Source: Methylomonas sp. (GTDB lineage Bacteria > Pseudomonadota > Gammaproteobacteria > Methylococcales > Methylomonadaceae). From it: DNA of 8,119 nt. The translations under genes were made by a program, and so were the position numbers. The notes under the pieces were generated by a model. The model saw only the letters and a program-made list of their open reading frames with translations. It searched no databases and had not been told where the DNA came from. How positions within the stretch are numbered: the stretch's first letter is position 1; every line of letters begins with the position of its first letter. Shown piece after piece: positions 7,092 to 8,119 of the stretch. The stretch is taken from NCBI GenBank assembly GCA_026988195.1, contig JALSLS010000403.1, positions 1-8,119 of the forward strand. The letters are read 5' to 3'.

Positions 7092-7478
7092 CTAAAACGG
7101 AGGTGCGCGAGGCGTGACACTTGAATGGTTTACAACAGAATTACTGGTGGAACTATGGGTAAAAAATATCACCCTCTTTTCAACAAAAGAAAGTACTGGC
7201 AACAAATCAGTTATTATCTCACTAAAAGCAACTGAAACTGATTTAATAAGTAGCAAATTCTTTTGCTGTATTGCCTCAGGCATACTAATAAAAACATCAG
7301 CATGTCCTACACTTTTAATTGATGAAAAGTATGAGTCTGTATCAGCTTGAACACTGATACCCGCAATATGTAGCCCACTTTCTCCACCGCCCGCTACGAC
7401 ATGAGCATGCACCAAAGGAGTTATCCCTTGCAACATAAGCAATAGTAATAATATTGAGCGGCGAAAAAATAAATTCAT
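7092..7478 (-). CDS. Small secreted protein of unknown function upstream of efflux operon
   Basis: This 128-residue protein has a classical signal peptide (MNLFFRRS, a run of Leu, cleavage after LVHA at about residue 25). The mature part of about 103 residues should be periplasmic. It begins HVVAGGGESGLHI and ends with a proline-rich PRAPPF tail. Histidines occur at 24, 26, 37, 59, 107, 117; there is no cysteine and no catalytic motif. Short secreted proteins with an early GLH-type motif and a PRAPP-like C-terminus seem familiar to me from the neighbourhood of RND metal pumps, but I cannot name a family. It is on the same strand as the pump genes and 370 bases upstream, and the gap is largely an inserted-looking repeat, so it may once have been the first gene of the same operon. 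A periplasmic metal-binding role is a guess. The ribosome site is weak (AAAGA directly before the ATG), but the signal peptide supports this start. Confidence 0.68.
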   Translation of the reverse strand: MNLFFRRSILLLLLMLQGITPLVHAHVVAGGGESGLHIAGISVQADTDSYFSSIKSVGHADVFISMPEAIQQKNLLLIKSVSVAFSEIITDLLPVLSFVEKRVIFFTHSSTSNSVVNHSSVTPRAPPF

Positions 7479-7572
7479 TCTTTAATAATAAATCAAATAA
7501 CAGGGCTTGTAAATATATATCAAAACTTAATCAGAACCGAGTAAGTAATAAATTGATTTCGTACTGGGTATA

Positions 7573-7610
7573 GTTTATTTGTAAATATTTACCCATAACT
7601 TGTGCTCTTA
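7573..7610. repeat. Direct repeat, copy 1 (38 bp)
   Basis: This copy runs from GTTTATTTGTAA to ACTTGTGCTCTTA and matches 7653-7690 at 34 of 38 positions, with an 80-bp period. The four differences are scattered, three of them C/T or A/G transitions, which suggests an older duplication. Confidence 0.8.
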
Positions 7611-7652
7611 ATCTCTCGCCCCTCTTGGGAGGTGGATCTGAGCGATAGTTAC

Positions 7653-7690
7653 GTTTATTTGTAACTACTCACCCGTAACTTGTGCTCTTA
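7653..7690. repeat. Direct repeat, copy 2 (38 bp)
   Basis: This is the second copy of the 38-bp unit at 7573-7610. Its upstream flank AGTTACGTTTATTT (7647-7660) recurs exactly at 7921-7934. The segment CCCCTCTTGGGA...GAGCGATAGTTAC (about 7619-7652) also recurs in degenerate form at about 7871-7904. GTAACTACTCACCC (7661-7674) pairs with the inverted GGGTGAGCAGTTAC (7913-7926) at 13 of 14 positions. Confidence 0.8.
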
Positions 7691-7735
7691 GGAACCTTAA
7701 AAGAATGAACTTACTCACTGAGAGCCTCACTATCA

Positions 7736-7856
7736 TTAAGGTAAGCTTCAAAAGTAGGATGGGCAAAGGAGGTACGACGTGCCCATCAATGACATCACGC
7801 TGAATTGATGGGCACGCTATCGCTTTGCCCATCCTACATCAACTTGCTTAACTTAA
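7736..7856. repeat. Nested palindrome with GATGGGCA core (intergenic hairpin repeat)
   Basis: Three inverted repeats are nested around one centre. The outer one is TTAAGGTAAGC (7736-7746) with GCTTAACTTAA (7846-7856), one mismatch. The middle one is GTAGGATGGGCAAAG (7754-7768) with its perfect complement (7823-7837). The inner one is CGTGCCCATCAAT (7778-7790) with its perfect complement (7804-7816). The GTAGG(A/G)TGGGCA type of palindrome is, to my recollection, a common dispersed intergenic repeat in gammaproteobacteria. For minus-strand transcripts leaving the pentapeptide gene it would fold into a strong hairpin followed by TTTTG, so it may also end or stabilise that mRNA. Confidence 0.85.
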
Positions 7857-7928
7857 AGTACTTACTTTTACCCCTTGGGATAATGAGCTAAGAGCGACAG
7901 TTGCTTTTTATAGGGTGAGCAGTTACGT

Positions 7929-8119
7929 TTATTTTAAACTTAAGCCTCTTGCTGAGTCTGCACCTTTAACATTCTTGAAGATAGCGCCTTCAATATTTGC
8001 ATGAGTAAAAATAGCATCCCTTATTTTTGCATGGGTAAAATCTGTAGATCTCAAATTAGCATTTGTAAAGTTTGCGCCTTCTAAACTCGCTGAATATAGT
8101 GCTGTATTCTCTAAATTTG
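7929..8119 (-). CDS. Pentapeptide-repeat protein, C-terminal fragment (runs off window)
   Basis: Read from the window edge leftwards, 62 codons lead to a TAA at 7931-7929. The peptide is a run of pentapeptide repeats in the A(N/D)(L/F)xx register: ALYSA, SLEGA, NFTNA, NLRST, DFTHA, KIRDA, IFTHA, NIEGA, IFKNV, KGADS, then ARGLSLK as the end. Pentapeptide repeats fold into a right-handed quadrilateral beta-helix. Functions range from gyrase protection to unknown structural roles, and this fragment cannot tell which. The start lies outside the window. The final codons and the stop overlap a 14-base sequence (7921-7934) that is repeated exactly at 7647-7660, so the repeat family reaches into the coding end. 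Confidence 0.9.
   Translation of the reverse strand, partial: NLENTALYSASLEGANFTNANLRSTDFTHAKIRDAIFTHANIEGAIFKNVKGADSARGLSLK

Larger units (their letters stand above)
7479..7928. other. Repeat-rich non-coding region between two minus-strand genes
   Basis: I see no credible gene in these 450 bases. They hold two near-identical 38-bp direct repeats (7573-7610 and 7653-7690), a degenerate further copy and an inverted segment near 7869-7934, and a nested palindrome (7736-7856). No promoter for the small secreted gene stands out. The sequence just above its start is very AT-rich (7479-7560) and would permit several weak -10 boxes. Confidence 0.6.

Noticed and set aside
7114..7350. Plus-strand frame of 78 codons opposite the small secreted gene
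   Set aside because: The minus-strand frame has a proper signal peptide and plausible context. The plus-strand product looks like a shadow with no domain.
7573..7690. Two 38-bp direct repeats as the start of a CRISPR array
   Set aside because: Only two copies are present, they differ at four positions, their degenerate relatives are irregularly spaced and partly inverted, and there are no cas genes.
1..8119. tRNA, rRNA or a known riboswitch
   Set aside because: I found no cloverleaf-like sequence, ribosomal segment or recognisable riboswitch core in the intergenic stretches.

Overview
The window is AT-rich (clearly more A+T than G+C by eye) and most resembles a gammaproteobacterial chromosome. 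The protein families, the dense short palindromic intergenic repeats and the base composition would fit methanotroph-like or sulfur-oxidiser-like lineages. That assignment is an inference; no marker gene is present. Every gene I can support lies on the minus strand, so transcription runs from high to low coordinates.

Layout from high to low coordinates: the C-terminal end of a pentapeptide-repeat protein (8119-7929); about 450 bp of non-coding DNA full of repeats (7928-7479); a small secreted protein of unknown function (7478-7092); a 370-bp gap mostly filled by a long imperfect palindrome that looks like a non-autonomous mobile element (about 6829-7074); and a tight four-gene metal-efflux operon (6721-1016). 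That operon encodes a TolC/CzcC-type outer-membrane channel, a CzcB/CusB-type periplasmic adaptor, a CzcA/CusA-type RND pump and a DUF3240 protein. Below it are about 435 bp of non-coding DNA with a second palindromic element (657-822) and a hairpin with a T-run (885-920). Last is the N-terminal part of a Tim44-like secreted or membrane protein (579-1), which runs off the window.

The efflux genes overlap by 1 or 4 bases (ATGA, TAATG, ATGA), so they are almost certainly co-transcribed and translationally coupled. The products should form one tripartite pump across the envelope, with the DUF3240 protein as a probable cytoplasmic or membrane-side accessory. The pump's TM4 signature resembles the CusA (Cu/Ag) type, but the periplasmic methionine triad of CusA is not conserved, so the metal cannot be assigned. 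No metal-responsive regulator is visible.

The least described parts are the 128-residue secreted protein upstream of the pump, the DUF3240 protein, and several families of palindromic and direct repeats. One of these repeats sits between the small secreted gene and the pump operon and carries a plausible promoter for the pump.
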